From positions 1,942 to 65,941 of the forward strand of contig NZ_KB892015.1 of NCBI RefSeq assembly GCF_000373645.1: 64,000 bases of DNA, written 5' to 3'. Positions within the stretch are counted from its first letter, which is position 1; each line of letters opens with the position of its first letter. Shown here piece by piece: positions 17,372 to 26,246 of the stretch. Both the position numbers and the translations under genes were made by a program. Source of the stretch: Streptomyces sp. ATexAB-D23 (GTDB lineage Bacteria; Actinomycetota; Actinomycetes; Streptomycetales; Streptomycetaceae). The notes below the pieces were generated by a model, which was not told the DNA's origin, searched no databases, and worked only from the letters and a program-made list of their open reading frames with translations.

Positions 17372-18480
17372 CGGTCGCCGCCGGTTGCCCGTACGGGGTC
17401 GGCGGAGGTCGAAGTGCCCGGTGCCGCGTCGGGGCGTGCGCCGTGGATGCTGCGGCCCGTGTGGTGGAAGAAGACGTCGTCGAGCGTCGGCGGGGTCGCG
17501 GAAGCGGCGCGGACGGCGATGCTGTGGCCTTCCAGCGCCGCGCACAGGCGGGGGATCCAGGAGCTGCCGTCGGGTACGCGCAGGCATACGCCGTGGGGGT
17601 CCACGGTGACGGAGTGTTCCGGCGGCGCGATCCGGCGGACGATCCGGTGTGCTGTGGTGTCGTCGCTGGTGTGCAGCATGACGCGGTCGTCTCCGATCGC
17701 TGCTCTCAGTGCGCGGGGGGTGTCCTGTGCCACCAGCCGGCCGCGGTCGATGATGGCGACGCGATCGCAGTTCGCCGCCTCTTCCAGGTGGTGGGTGGTG
17801 ACGAAGAGCGTGGTGCCCTGCCGCTCGCGCAGGGCGTGGAGGTGTGCCCAGATCTGCGCGCGGGCGTGGGGGTCGAGGCCGGTGGTCGGCTCGTCCAGGA
17901 ACAGCAGGCTGGGTGCGTGCAGCAGTTGCCGGGCGATTTCGAGGCGGCGCCGCATTCCGCCGGACAGGGTGCGTACGGGAGAGCGCCGACGGTCGGTCAG
18001 TCCGGCGACCTCCAGTACCTCGGCGGCGCGCTGTCGGACGTGGACGCGTCGGATCCCGTAGAGGCGTGCGTGAATGCGAAGGTTCTGTTCGGCGGTCAGG
18101 TCCGGGTCCAGGGCGCTCTGCTGGAAGAGCATGCCGACCCGTTGCCGTACCTGGTGGGGCTGTGTGCGCACGTCCGCGCCCGCCACCGTGGCGTGTCCGG
18201 CGGTGGGGCGGGCCAGGGCGCACAGCATGGCGATCGTGGTGGACTTCCCGGCACCGTTGGGGCCGAGGAAGGCGAAGGTCTCGCCTTGTCGTACGTCCAG
18301 GTCCAGCTCGCGGACGGCATGGGTGGTCGTGCCTTCCGGGCCGGGGTAGCTCTTGACGAGGCCGCGGGTGCTGATGGCGTACTCGGGGTCCGGGAGGTGG
18401 GGTGCGGTGTGCGGGCTTGCGATGGCGGCCGTTGCGGGGGCCGCGTGGGCGAGATGGTCATCACCGGTGTGAAGCTGCAT
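17368..18480 (-). CDS. lanthipeptide ABC exporter, ATPase
   Basis: The 370-residue DrrA-type ATPase has Walker A GPNGAGKST (about 73-81), Q-loop MLFQQSALDPDLT, signature LSGGMRRRLEIA, Walker B LLFLDEPTTGLDP and switch VTTHHLEEA. An N-terminal extension of about 35 residues is rich in Ala, His and Pro. The C-terminal region (about 270-370) is the DUF4162-like tail. It starts at ATG 18480, separated from lanA by a perfect hairpin, and is translationally coupled to the permease by an ATGA overlap. It powers peptide export. Confidence 0.88.
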   Translation of the reverse strand: MQLHTGDDHLAHAAPATAAIASPHTAPHLPDPEYAISTRGLVKSYPGPEGTTTHAVRELDLDVRQGETFAFLGPNGAGKSTTIAMLCALARPTAGHATVAGADVRTQPHQVRQRVGMLFQQSALDPDLTAEQNLRIHARLYGIRRVHVRQRAAEVLEVAGLTDRRRSPVRTLSGGMRRRLEIARQLLHAPSLLFLDEPTTGLDPHARAQIWAHLHALRERQGTTLFVTTHHLEEAANCDRVAIIDRGRLVAQDTPRALRAAIGDDRVMLHTSDDTTAHRIVRRIAPPEHSVTVDPHGVCLRVPDGSSWIPRLCAALEGHSIAVRAASATPPTLDDVFFHHTGRSIHGARPDAAPGTSTSADPVRATGGDR

Positions 18481-18605
18481 GGATCCGGTCCTCGTCTGGT
18501 GGTCACCACTCGGTTCCGCCCGGCCTGTGACGCGAGGCCGTGCGCTGTCCGGTCCGCGTGCCGCGCGTCGTGGGAAACGGTCGTGTCGGGTGTCGGGGCC
18601 GGCGG

Positions 18606-18643
18606 TCCGGCCGGTGGCTGCCCCGGGGCAGCCACCGGCCGGA
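18606..18643 (-). terminator. strong hairpin between lanA and the exporter genes
   Basis: A perfect inverted repeat with 19-base arms (TCCGGCCGGTGGCTGCCCC) and no separate loop begins 13 bases after the lanA stop. It would end most transcripts after lanA, or protect their 3' end, so that the precursor is made in excess of the exporter. Confidence 0.75.
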
Positions 18644-18656
18644 CGTGGTGCCGGTC

Positions 18657-18812
18657 CTAGGCGCAGCTGATGCCGATACAGACCGTGTTGAGCACGGTCA
18701 GCAGGCCGACGCACTCGCAGGTGGCCGAGAACTGGGCTCCGTCGGCGCCGACGGGGTCGGTCTCGGGAAGGGCGTGCAGGTGGGCGAGCAGTTCGAGGTC
18801 CTGGGCTTCCAT
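18657..18812 (-). CDS. lanA: class IV lanthipeptide precursor
   Basis: This 51-residue peptide starts at ATG 18812 behind a strong AAGGAG site. The leader contains the helical motif LELLAHLHALPETDP (residues 6-20). The core follows the GADGAQ segment and reads FSATCECVGLLTVLNTVC, then IGISCA. Cys are at 32, 34, 45 and 50; Ser/Thr are at 29, 31, 39, 43 and 49. LanL would phosphorylate and dehydrate some of these and close (methyl)lanthionine rings. From memory it is close to the precursors of venezuelin, streptocollin and the SgbA/globisporin peptide. There is no GG or other obvious protease site, and no dedicated protease gene lies in the locus. Confidence 0.93.
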   Translation of the reverse strand: MEAQDLELLAHLHALPETDPVGADGAQFSATCECVGLLTVLNTVCIGISCA

Positions 18813-18857
18813 GGGATTCTCCTTCTCCTGGGTGGTGGGCGGCAGATTTTCTGCCGC

Positions 18858-21530
18858 TCAGCCCGGCACCTGGACGAGCCAGTGCCGGGGGTCTGTGTGG
18901 CGGAGCCGTAGGAGGAACGCCAGGATTCCGGCGGCCCCGTCGCTCCAGCTGGTCGAGACGTCCGCGTACTCGTTGGGGAAGACCACGTGCCCGTGGCGGC
19001 GCGCTCCTTCGGTGAGGAGAAGGCGGCCCATCTCATCGGCCATCGCGCGGTAGGCGGGTTCTCCTGTGGCGGCGCTCATGTCGAGCAGGAAGTCGCCGTT
19101 GCCCGCCAGTCCGTGGCACTGGGAGAGGGGGGCGCGGGAAGCGCGTTCCATGACGGCCCGTGTGCTGCGCCGGGCGAGGTCGCCGTATCTGTCGTCGCCG
19201 GTGACCTGCCACAGCCGCACGAGGAAGGTGCCGATGCCTGCCGCGCCGTGGCACCAGTACGGGGCGGTGGGCTCGTCAGCGGCCTGGGCGGGCCACTGGG
19301 CTGCTTCACCGATGAGTACGGCGCTGTGCAGCAGGTGCTCGCCGACCTCGACCGCAAGCTCCAGGTGTTCCCGGCGTTGCGTCACCACCGCGGTGGAAAG
19401 GAGGAAGCAGCCGATGCCGGCGGATCCGTGGGCGAAGCCCAGGTACCGCTTGCCGGTCTCCCCGGTGACCGCTTCCGCGGGTACCGCCCAGCTGACTGCG
19501 GACGGGCCGCGCTGGGCGGCGGCCGTCAGCCGGTCGGCCGCGTCGGCGGCCAGTTCGGCGAAGCGCGGGTCGCCGGTGCGGTGCCACAGGTGGAGGGCGG
19601 CCATGCCGCTGCCGGCGGTGCCATGGGTGATGTCCTGGTGGAGCGTGGGTTCTTGTGGGGCCAGGGCCAGTGTCAGCGCGTGCTCGACGAGCACCGGGTC
19701 ATCGATGGCGCGTCCGGCGTCGTACAGCGCCCAGGCGGTTCCGCGGCCCCCGAAGTGCAGGCCGGGGCGGGTGGCGCGGGTGTCGGTCCGGTCCGCGACC
19801 CAGTGGCCGGCGGTGGAGAGCAGCTCGGGCAGTCTGGGGTCCGCGGTGAGTTCGAAGTACCGGGTCAGTACGGCGAGGGGGCCGGCGGCTCCCTGCTGCA
19901 CGGTGCAGGGGTCGGTCTGCCCGGCCGTGGTGGACACGGGCCACAGGCGTCGGTCGTCCGCCGGGGTCATCGAGTCGATGAGGTGGTTCACGAGTCCGGC
20001 GACCGCGTCGTGCCGGTCCTCGTCCCGCACCGCGGGACCCTGGCTGCCGCGCCGGGGCGCCGTGGGGCGCGCCTTTTCCGTCCTGCGAAGGGCCTCGCGC
20101 GCCCGGGAGGGATCCCAGCGCTCGGCGGGATCGTCCCTCATGAGCCCCAGGATCATGTCCGCCACGCCGTCGGGGAGGTCCGCGGGTCCGGCGCAGGCGG
20201 TCAGCCAGGCGGCGAGCCGCTCCTCGTCGGATCTGGTGGGCGGTTCCTCGGGCAGCAGGTTCGGCACCTTGCCGACCAGGACGAGGCAGGCGGTCGCGCC
20301 GAGACTGTAGTAGTCGGCGGTCATGGATACGGGTACGTCGTTCAGGCGTTCGGGGGCGCTGAAGCCGGGGGTTCCCACCCGGGTCGGCAGGCAGGAGGCG
20401 GCGTCGACGGTGGCGAGCTCCAGGTCGATGAGGCGTAGTTCGCCGTCCGGGCGCACCATGACGTTGCCGGGTGTGAAGTCGCGCAGGACGCAGCCGTGGG
20501 CGTGGGCTGCCGCGACCAGGTCGACCAGTCGCGCGACCTGGGCCAGAGCGTCGGCCCGGTAGCGTTTCGCGCCGGCGTCGCGGAAGTGCTCGGCGACCCA
20601 GGTCCGCAGGCTGACGCCGGGGACTTCGCTCTGGGCGAGGAACAGGTGGTGGCCGTGCTCGAAGAGCCCCAGCGCGTCCGGGGCGAGTCCCGTGCCCCTG
20701 AGAGCCTCCAGCGCTCGGGCCTCGGCGCGGAGCCAGTCGCGGACGTCGTGGCCGGAGGCGTCGCCCTCCACGTGCGGCCGGGTTTCCTTGATGATGACGG
20801 GTGCCCCGGTGTGGCTGTCGGTGGCCCGGTAGACCCCGCCCTTGTTGGTGTGCCGGATCGCCTCCCGTACCGTGAAGCGGCCGCCGAGCAGGACCTGGCC
20901 GCCGGCCGCGTCCCCCTTGGCGGGAGGCAGGGGCACCGCGGCGGGGAAGGGGCAGACCGCCCAGGAGGGCGGGCAGTAGCGGCCGCTGCGCTCGTCCTCC
21001 ACGGGATTGCCGTCGGGGTCCTCGATGTACCAGATCAGCAGGCCGTCGTCGGACAGCCGTTGCCGGCCGGTGAAGGCCCCGTAGCGGTAGTGCACCAGGC
21101 TGTGCGGGGCGTAGGGCTGGTCGGAAAGGATCCGGGGGCCGGCCAACCCGGCTGTCACCGCGTGCAGTTCGCGGGCGAGCCGGACCGCGTCGGCGTCCGA
21201 GCGCGGGTAGACGGTGAGGAACTTGCCCGAGCTGCCGCGCGGCGTGGCACGGGAGTTGAGTGCGTTCACCTGGTCGAGGGAGCGGGCGAACTTGAAGGGG
21301 GATTCGTCCCGCAGCAGGACGTCCAAGGCCTTCGCCAGGACGGTCGGCGCGGAGGCGGCCGTTGCCGACAGGTGCAATTTCCAGCCCTGGTCGCGACCGG
21401 TCCCGGACCGTGCGGCGACCCGGCACCACATCTCGTCGGTGGCGGCTGTCCAGCGCGCGGCCGTCCGGGTGTTCCGCAGGGCTTGGTGGAGAAGGCTTTC
21501 CAGCTCGACTTGGGTTGCTTGGCTCGTCAT
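18858..21530 (-). CDS. lanL: class IV lanthipeptide synthetase
   Basis: The 890-residue enzyme starts at ATG 21530 (MTSQATQVELESLL) behind GAGAGGG. Its three domains dehydrate and cyclise LanA: a phospho-Ser/Thr lyase (about 1-220), a kinase (about 225-520; KGGVYRATDSHTGAPVIIKE, LRDFTPGNVMV, LIDLELA) and a LanC-like cyclase (about 540-890). The cyclase keeps His701 (GFAHGSAGIG) and the zinc ligands Cys760 (WCHG), Cys805 and His806 (QCHG). That places it in class IV (LanL) rather than class III (LanKC), whose cyclase lacks these ligands. It is directly upstream of lanA (45-base gap), so both are on one transcript. Confidence 0.95.
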   Translation of the reverse strand: MTSQATQVELESLLHQALRNTRTAARWTAATDEMWCRVAARSGTGRDQGWKLHLSATAASAPTVLAKALDVLLRDESPFKFARSLDQVNALNSRATPRGSSGKFLTVYPRSDADAVRLARELHAVTAGLAGPRILSDQPYAPHSLVHYRYGAFTGRQRLSDDGLLIWYIEDPDGNPVEDERSGRYCPPSWAVCPFPAAVPLPPAKGDAAGGQVLLGGRFTVREAIRHTNKGGVYRATDSHTGAPVIIKETRPHVEGDASGHDVRDWLRAEARALEALRGTGLAPDALGLFEHGHHLFLAQSEVPGVSLRTWVAEHFRDAGAKRYRADALAQVARLVDLVAAAHAHGCVLRDFTPGNVMVRPDGELRLIDLELATVDAASCLPTRVGTPGFSAPERLNDVPVSMTADYYSLGATACLVLVGKVPNLLPEEPPTRSDEERLAAWLTACAGPADLPDGVADMILGLMRDDPAERWDPSRAREALRRTEKARPTAPRRGSQGPAVRDEDRHDAVAGLVNHLIDSMTPADDRRLWPVSTTAGQTDPCTVQQGAAGPLAVLTRYFELTADPRLPELLSTAGHWVADRTDTRATRPGLHFGGRGTAWALYDAGRAIDDPVLVEHALTLALAPQEPTLHQDITHGTAGSGMAALHLWHRTGDPRFAELAADAADRLTAAAQRGPSAVSWAVPAEAVTGETGKRYLGFAHGSAGIGCFLLSTAVVTQRREHLELAVEVGEHLLHSAVLIGEAAQWPAQAADEPTAPYWCHGAAGIGTFLVRLWQVTGDDRYGDLARRSTRAVMERASRAPLSQCHGLAGNGDFLLDMSAATGEPAYRAMADEMGRLLLTEGARRHGHVVFPNEYADVSTSWSDGAAGILAFLLRLRHTDPRHWLVQVPG

Positions 21531-21820
21531 GTGTGTCCCTCTCAACGGTGAGGACCGCTGATCGGAAATTGCCCATGTCACGTGAACGCGGAACGCGCAC
21601 GGGCCGGAATCACCTGCTTCAGCGAGCGCACAGGTCTTGCTCTTGCCGTGTGCGGCGCCGCCCGGCGCGCAGTGAGGCGCACGGGCGGTGAGCATCGGAC
21701 GGTGGTCGGCCGAAGGTCACGGGATCCGAGGAGATGACGGGCCGGCCCAGGCGGGCCGTTCGCCGCGCCGCGCTCCGAACGGGAACCCGTCCGGAGCGCG
21801 GCGCGGCCCGGTGGGTTCCG

Positions 21821-22342
21821 TTACCAGCCCGCCTTCGCCGCGTCGTACGCGGCACGGCAGTCGGCGTTGGTGGCGCCGGCGGTGAGCTTCTCCATGGAGC
21901 TCTTCCAGATCCGCTTGGCCAGCTTCTCCAGCTCGCGCGTCTCGGCGGGCACGTTCGGAGCGTACTTCTTGATCGTCGCCAGGGATGACTTGGCGAACTT
22001 GTTGCACACGGGCCCGGCCGCGTTGCGGTAGCGGGTGTCCAGGTCTGCTGCGACGGCCTGGCCGTTGTCGGTCGCCCAGGTGTTCCAGGCGGCGCATGCC
22101 TTCTCGGTGAAGACCTTCTGGTCGGTCTCGCTGAGGCCGAGGACCTCGCCGAGCATGGTGTTCTTGGCCTTGTCCGGGACCGTGAAGTCGACGACGGGGA
22201 ACTTGTCGAAGGTTTCCAGCAGCGCTTCCTGACACGCGGGCGGAAGGCCGGCGGCCCGCGCCGGGGAGGGAACGGCGAGCGCGGACGCGGACAGGAGGGC
22301 GACGGCGAGGACCGTGCTGCGGGCGGTACGCGAAAGGGTCAT
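21821..22342 (-). CDS. secreted helical protein of unknown function
   Basis: The 173-residue product has a clear signal peptide: MTLSRTARSTVLAVALLSAS, then VPSPARA, cleaved before AGLPPAC. The mature part has four Cys (in PPACQEALLE, KACAAWNTW, GPVCNKFAKS and NADCRAA), probably two disulfides, and is mostly helical. I do not recognise a family. It is on the same strand as lanL, with a 290-base gap, and follows the second ABC pair. It could be an export-linked or immunity-type factor, but that is a guess from position only. Confidence 0.7.
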   Translation of the reverse strand: MTLSRTARSTVLAVALLSASALAVPSPARAAGLPPACQEALLETFDKFPVVDFTVPDKAKNTMLGEVLGLSETDQKVFTEKACAAWNTWATDNGQAVAADLDTRYRNAAGPVCNKFAKSSLATIKKYAPNVPAETRELEKLAKRIWKSSMEKLTAGATNADCRAAYDAAKAGW

Positions 22343-22429
22343 GGGGGTGGTGCTCCTTGCACGAGGGGGTGTCGTCGCGGGCGCCGCTTCGGCGCCCGCG
22401 ACGACAGAACGATCACCGGCATTCGTAGG

Positions 22430-23287
22430 TCACGGCTGCCGCGAGCGGGATGGACGCCGGGGCGTTTCCGACCGGCCGGAGGCCTCCGGGTGCCGGGCGG
22501 GCACAGGGACGCTCGCCGTCCGCTGGGGCGGCAGCGCGTCGCGGGTGCGCCTGCGGAAGACCAGCAGCCCCGCGCACGCGGCCCCGGTGAGCCAGAGGAC
22601 CTGGATCGCGAGGCCCTCGCCCACCGGGGCGTCGGAGAAGGCCGCGGCCATGCCGGCCTGCACGGCTCCGTACGTCGGCAGGAAGTGCACGACGGGGCTG
22701 TCCGAACCGGAGCTGGAGAGGGGGTTCTGCAGGGCGACATCGAGGATGCTGATCATCAGGATGGCGAACATGCCTTCCACCTCGCGGCGGAGCACCGAGC
22801 CGAAGACCACTCCGAGCGCCCCGTAGGTCAGGGCGGCGAGGAACAGTCCGGCGGCCAGCATGAGGGGCTGGCGGGGGGACCAGGCGAAGCCGGCCGCGGC
22901 CGTGGCGTAGGCGGCGACGGCCGTGCAGACCAGGGTGAGCGCGGAGAGCTTGGCGAGGACGAGGTGGTAGCGCGGGTAACCCGCCATGGCCAGGCGGCGG
23001 TCGAAGGCGCCGCCGGTGAAGGTGGCGGCGAACATCATGAAGCCGGCGATCAGGGTGACCGCGTTCAGCGCGCCGGTGATCTGGGTGAGGTGGTTGCCGG
23101 GCGGGGACAGGACCTCGCCCGTGGCCCGTAGCCGGAACGGTGCCGGCCGGTCGGGGATGGCCACGTAGGCCAGGCCGATCCACACGGGGATGTACACGAC
23201 GACCAGCAGCATCGCGAACCGGTTGCGGGCGTGGCCGATCAGCGCGTACCGGGAGGCTGTGGTGAACAGGGACCAGTGCCGCCTCAC
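22430..23287 (-). CDS. ABC-2 type exporter permease
   Basis: From GTG 23287 the protein has 285 residues with about six membrane segments, including FAMLLVVVYIPVWIGLAYVA, ALNAVTLIAGFMMFAATFTG, LMLAAGLFLAALTYGALGVV and IQVLWLTGAACAGLLVF. The 20-odd C-terminal residues are basic. The start codon overlaps the ATPase stop as GTGA, so the two form one transporter. Substrate is unknown. Its place between the lanthipeptide locus and the lipid operon makes it a candidate exporter or immunity pump for either product. Confidence 0.8.
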   Translation of the reverse strand: MRRHWSLFTTASRYALIGHARNRFAMLLVVVYIPVWIGLAYVAIPDRPAPFRLRATGEVLSPPGNHLTQITGALNAVTLIAGFMMFAATFTGGAFDRRLAMAGYPRYHLVLAKLSALTLVCTAVAAYATAAAGFAWSPRQPLMLAAGLFLAALTYGALGVVFGSVLRREVEGMFAILMISILDVALQNPLSSSGSDSPVVHFLPTYGAVQAGMAAAFSDAPVGEGLAIQVLWLTGAACAGLLVFRRRTRDALPPQRTASVPVPARHPEASGRSETPRRPSRSRQP

Positions 23288-23898
23288 GCCGTCGCCTCCG
23301 TACGGGTGTCCTGGCGGTGCAGTCGCCCGCCCTCCAGACGCCACAGCAGGTCGAGCCGGTCGATGTCGTACGCGAGGTGCGAGACGACCAGCACCGAGCG
23401 TCCGGCGTCGCGCAGGCTCGTCGCCAGCTCCCAGAAGCGCAGATATGTCTCCCAGTCGAACCCCTGGTAGGGCTCGTCCAGCAGCAGGACGTCCGGATCG
23501 TGCATGAGCGCCAGGGTGAGGTTCAGCTTCTGCCTGGAGCCGCCGCTGAGCAGGCCCGCCCGGTGGTCGAGGTACTCGGTGAAGGCGAGGATCTCCATCA
23601 CTTCGCGGGCCCGTAGCAGGTCGGGGAGGCCGAACGCGCTCCGGAAGAAGTCGAGGTGCTGGCGGACGGTGAACGAGTCGTCCAGGACGACGGCCTGCGG
23701 GCAGTAGCCGAATCTGCCGCGGTGTCGCACCGTCCCCCGGTCGGGCCTGAGTTCACCGGCGAGCACCTTGAGCAGTGTGGTCTTGCCCGCGCCGTTCTCC
23801 CCGACGATCCCGGCGAGCGTGCCGGGCCGCAGATGGAGGTCGACTCCTGCGAGCACGGTTTGCTGCCGGTAGGAGTGGTGCACATCCGTGACGTCCAT
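23284..23898 (-). CDS. ABC exporter ATPase
   Basis: This is a compact 204-residue ATPase starting at ATG 23898 (MDVTDVHHSYRQQ). Walker A is GENGAGKTTLL (about 36-46), the signature LSGGSRQKLNL, Walker B VLLLDEPYQGFD, and the switch VVSHLAYD. The LSGGSRQ and PYQGFDWETYLRFWE features set it apart from the DrrA-type ATPase at 17.4-18.5 kb. It is coupled to the permease by a 4-base overlap. Confidence 0.85.
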   Translation of the reverse strand: MDVTDVHHSYRQQTVLAGVDLHLRPGTLAGIVGENGAGKTTLLKVLAGELRPDRGTVRHRGRFGYCPQAVVLDDSFTVRQHLDFFRSAFGLPDLLRAREVMEILAFTEYLDHRAGLLSGGSRQKLNLTLALMHDPDVLLLDEPYQGFDWETYLRFWELATSLRDAGRSVLVVSHLAYDIDRLDLLWRLEGGRLHRQDTRTEATA

Positions 23899-24086
23899 CG
23901 CGCTGCTCCGTCGTGACAGGTCTTCCCGAGGGGCCCCGGCATGGGAGGCCCCGTGGCCCGGCGGGTGGTCCGGCCGGCCGTTCGGCCGCGTGAGCGGCCT
24001 GCCCGTGACACCAACGAGCGGACCGCACAGGGGAAACGGTGGCGTGCGGGTGCCCCGCACGGCAGGCCGTGCGGCGGCCGCCCGCG

Positions 24087-25505
24087 TCATTCCGGCGTCG
24101 AGCCGTCCTCCAGTTCCTTCACGGCCTGCTCCCACAGCTCCGGCAGGAGTTCGCCCAGCGGCAGGCCGCGGTGGGCGACCATGGAGACCTCGGCCCACTG
24201 GCCGAAGAACGAGAGCCCGACCGCGAAGAGGTGTCCGGGCACGAGCAGGGGCAGGAGTGCGGTGCCGGTCACCTGGCTCTCCCCGAGGCTGCCCTTGTCG
24301 GCGAGGGGCATGGAGGTGGCCATGACGTTGGTGACGCGTGGGGAGAGGACCCTGCGCATGTACCACTCGGTGGGACGGGCCGGCATGAAACGGACCAGGT
24401 CCCCGATGGCCTGCCGCCACACGTCGCCCCGGAGCTTCCGGGTAGCCGTCATGACGTGGTCCAGTCGCCGCAGGGCCGCGTCACGGTCCGGGGTCCCGTC
24501 CGGATGGGACGAGGTGATCCGGACCGGGAGTTCCAGCGGCAGGGCGAAGCAGCGGTTTCCCCAGGTCTGTTCCTCGTCGGGGCGCCGTGCGTCGACGGGC
24601 AGTACGGCCGTCACCCGTGGGAGAGGTACACCCGAGCGCTGTGACCAGGCCCGCAACGCCCCTGTGAGCGCGGCGAGGTGCACGTCGTGGACCGAGCCGC
24701 CGCGGGCCTCGCCGATCCGGCGGAGGGTGTCCACCGGTACGCGGCCACGCCACAGTTGCCGTTCCCCGGCGGGGGCGGACACGGCGGCGGGGCGGTGTCC
24801 GCGTACGACGAGGGTGCGGGCGACGAACTTCACGGCCAGGCCGGCGGCCGAGGCCACACGCCGGGGCATCGCGGCCCGACGGCTCCGTTCCGGCACCGGC
24901 CGGGCCGAGGGCTCCCCCTCGCCGAGCATGGCCCGGAAGGTCATGGCCGCGGCCGAACCGTCCTGACAGGCGTGGCGGAAGCGGTAGCAGACGGCGTACG
25001 CGTCGGGGGCGTGGCCGTGGATCAGCCAGACCCCCCAGTAGGTACCGGCCGCGAACGGGGCGTTGAGCGCGGTGTGCAGGGCGCGGTCCCACCCGGCCGG
25101 GCCGTCGGCGACGACCTCGTGCACATGCAGGTCCACGTCGAAGCCGGCGTCCGGCTGCCAGCGGGGCCGCCTGCCGCCCTCGATCCGGCTCGTGAGCAGA
25201 GGCAGCTTCCCCAGGCCGTGGCCCACGTATGCGCGGAGGTCGGCGAGGGCGGGGGGCGGGCCGCTGAAGTACGCGACGCCGCCGGCGTCCCAATGGACGT
25301 CGGGGCGGCGGCGTTCCAGGTTGAGGAAGGCGCGGTCGACGGAGTGGGCGGGCCGGTGGGGAGGGGAAACGGGGCGCTCGGTCCGGCCCGACTCGCTGGA
25401 GTGGTCCGGCTGACCTGACGGGGCGGGCCGGGCGGGCGGGATCGACGGGGCGGTCGGCGTGGGCGCCGACTGCGCCGGGGAGCCGGATTGATCGGAATCG
25501 GACAT
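24087..25505 (-). CDS. WS/DGAT-like acyltransferase
   Basis: The 472-residue product starts at ATG 25505. After a Pro/Ser-rich leader of about 50 residues comes SVDRAFLNLERRRPDVHWD, the usual start of wax ester synthase/diacylglycerol acyltransferases. The catalytic HHxxxDG motif appears as RHACQDG (His178 kept, first His replaced by Arg). The C-terminal domain has GNRCFALPLELP and TNVMATSMPLADK. Such enzymes join an acyl-CoA or acyl-ACP to an alcohol or glyceride at the membrane. It is divergent from the reductase/pfa operon, so it may esterify that operon's alcohol product. Confidence 0.8.
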   Translation of the reverse strand: MSDSDQSGSPAQSAPTPTAPSIPPARPAPSGQPDHSSESGRTERPVSPPHRPAHSVDRAFLNLERRRPDVHWDAGGVAYFSGPPPALADLRAYVGHGLGKLPLLTSRIEGGRRPRWQPDAGFDVDLHVHEVVADGPAGWDRALHTALNAPFAAGTYWGVWLIHGHAPDAYAVCYRFRHACQDGSAAAMTFRAMLGEGEPSARPVPERSRRAAMPRRVASAAGLAVKFVARTLVVRGHRPAAVSAPAGERQLWRGRVPVDTLRRIGEARGGSVHDVHLAALTGALRAWSQRSGVPLPRVTAVLPVDARRPDEEQTWGNRCFALPLELPVRITSSHPDGTPDRDAALRRLDHVMTATRKLRGDVWRQAIGDLVRFMPARPTEWYMRRVLSPRVTNVMATSMPLADKGSLGESQVTGTALLPLLVPGHLFAVGLSFFGQWAEVSMVAHRGLPLGELLPELWEQAVKELEDGSTPE

Positions 25506-26246
25506 GGGGCTTCGGCTCCAATGCGTGACGGTGCGTGCGGGGCGGAGGTACGGGTGCGGGCCGCGGACCGCCTCCGTGGCGGGACGTTGTGGACGGCGGC
25601 CGGCCATCCAGCCCCGCCGTGTTCCTCAGGATGACCGCGCGCGACGGTGTACCGGCCCCGGCGACCGGCGCCCGCCCTTCCCGAACGGCCCGGTTCCCGC
25701 GCGGTGCGGCGGGTGGTTCCGTAGCTCGTTTCGGACCGCTTGCGATGCCCGTCGCCCGTGCCGTGTCTGCTCTCCCTCGGCTCGGAGGCCACGGCTGTCC
25801 GGCGCGGCACGGTCGAAGACTCCTCGGTCGCGGCGCGCTCGGCAAGATCCCTCGAAGGGGGGACGGGCCTCTTGGACGGGGACGGATGCGGGGATGGATG
25901 CGGGGACGGTTTCCGCCTTCGGTGGAGGCGTGCGCCTGCCGTCGTGCGCCGTACTCCGTTCGAGTGAGCAGGCCGAATCGGGGGCGTTCGCTCCGGCCGC
26001 CGTCTGTCATCGTGTGCCGTGCGCCGGAGATCATCGCGCCCGGAAAGGGCCGAGGAGCTGATGGCGAGGCCGGGGACGTCGGAGAAGCGGCGAACGCTCG
26101 CAGCACCGGGCCGGCCCGACCGGTCGAGCCGCTCGTGGCGTGCCCCGCCGCCGGTACGGCATGTCGCGTCCCGTCCCGGTCGCCCCACCGACGCCCCCTC
26201 CTCCCCCGCCTCCGCGCGGGCCCGTCCTTCCGAAGCCCTTGGAGCC
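25506..26246. promoter_or_regulatory. 741-bp divergent promoter region
   Basis: No convincing gene lies between the divergent acyltransferase and thioester reductase genes. The region should carry both promoters. A short tandem repeat is visible at 25878-25909. No regulator gene is encoded here or elsewhere in the lipid/lanthipeptide block. Confidence 0.5.
25878..25909. repeat. 12-bp direct repeats in the divergent promoter
   Basis: GGGGACGGATGC (25878-25889) and GGGGATGGATGC (25890-25901) are head to tail, followed by a partial third copy GGGGACGG (25902-25909). Such phased repeats near a divergent promoter may be an activator site. Confidence 0.45.

Noticed and set aside
18858..21530. Class III LanKC synthetase
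   Set aside because: The cyclase domain keeps all LanC zinc ligands and the catalytic His (His701, Cys760, Cys805, His806), which class III enzymes lack.
19699..21600. 633-residue ORF inside lanL
   Set aside because: Arg/Gly/Pro-rich shadow in another frame of LanL.
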